Origin: Oscarella lobularis
Lineage: Eukaryota; Porifera; Homoscleromorpha; Homosclerophorida; Oscarellidae
Direction of reading: 5' to 3'
Length of the DNA stretch: 64,000 nucleotides
NCBI RefSeq assembly: GCF_947507565.1
Contig: NC_089182.1
Span: 310,001-374,000 of the forward strand
The letters are not shown here. Below are more model-generated notes on this DNA. The model saw nothing but the letters and a program-made list of their open reading frames with translations, searched no databases and had not been told where the DNA came from. Positions within the stretch are counted from its first letter, which is position 1.

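Noticed and set aside
24973-64000. Bacterial contamination as the source of phnW and the repeat gene
   Set aside because: Both are contiguous with a clearly spliced animal gene, PhnW has a mitochondrial-type leader, and intergenic spacing is eukaryotic. A mis-join cannot be excluded without reads.
26401-64000. CRISPR array or satellite DNA as an explanation for the periodic sequence
   Set aside because: The period is about 372 bp, the conservation is at protein level with an open frame throughout, and the DNA copies are strongly diverged.

Overview
The window is nuclear DNA from a compact-genome animal. Several genes are cut by many short GT-AG introns, mostly 31-65 bp. The proteins are metazoan in type: CNOT2, RWDD2, EGF-Ca, PAN, VWC-like and FN3-like modules, and a vitellogenin-type lipid-transfer domain. 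A sponge, perhaps a homoscleromorph, is my best guess. That rests on intron size, gene content and a bacterial-type phosphonate enzyme, not on a species match.

Layout. (1) 1-1234, minus: 5' two-thirds of a CNOT2-like CCR4-NOT subunit gene, ten short exons, running off the left edge. (2) 1530-2895, plus: an unrecognised single-pass membrane protein with a Cys-rich, mucin-like ectodomain and a tyrosine-rich tail. (3) 3420-5054, minus: single-exon gamma-glutamyltransferase. (4) 5527-6369, plus: single-exon RWDD2 protein. (5) 6832-24831, minus: one very large gene. My splice model has 55 exons, stays in phase throughout and encodes about 4,991 aa. It joins a vitellogenin/apoB-type lipid-transfer module to an M23/LECT2-like domain, a PAN domain, about 16-18 FN3-like repeats, a furin-like site, and EGF and VWC-like modules. 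(6) 24973-26181, plus: single-exon 2-aminoethylphosphonate:pyruvate transaminase (PhnW type) with a probable mitochondrial leader. It is divergent from gene 5 across 141 bp holding two perfect TGACGTCA sites. (7) 26401-64000, minus: one uninterrupted reading frame of more than 37.5 kb, open at the right edge, made almost wholly of about 101 tandem units of about 124 aa resembling bacterial Ig-like (Big/SWM) domains.

The standout is gene 7. Its units are arranged in a hierarchy. A 23-unit (about 8.57 kb) higher-order repeat occurs four times in succession, and inside it an older 11/12-unit period is visible. Diagnostic units recur at fixed phases: an insertion-bearing unit at units 6, 29, 52 and 75, and Cys-x5-Cys units at 9/10, 20/21, 32/33, 43/44, 55/56, 66/67 and 78/79. 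Repeated N-x-S/T sequons and D-x-D/N-x-G loops suggest a secreted or surface, possibly calcium-binding, adhesive filament. The reading frame ends inside a unit, with no anchor. Lack of introns over 37 kb, beside a gene with 54 introns, makes its origin (transfer, retrocopy or in-exon expansion) the main open question.

The genes are mostly unrelated in function. The one plausible link is the shared divergent promoter of the giant lipid-transfer chimera and the phosphonate enzyme, since marine invertebrates make aminoethylphosphonate lipids. That link is inference.
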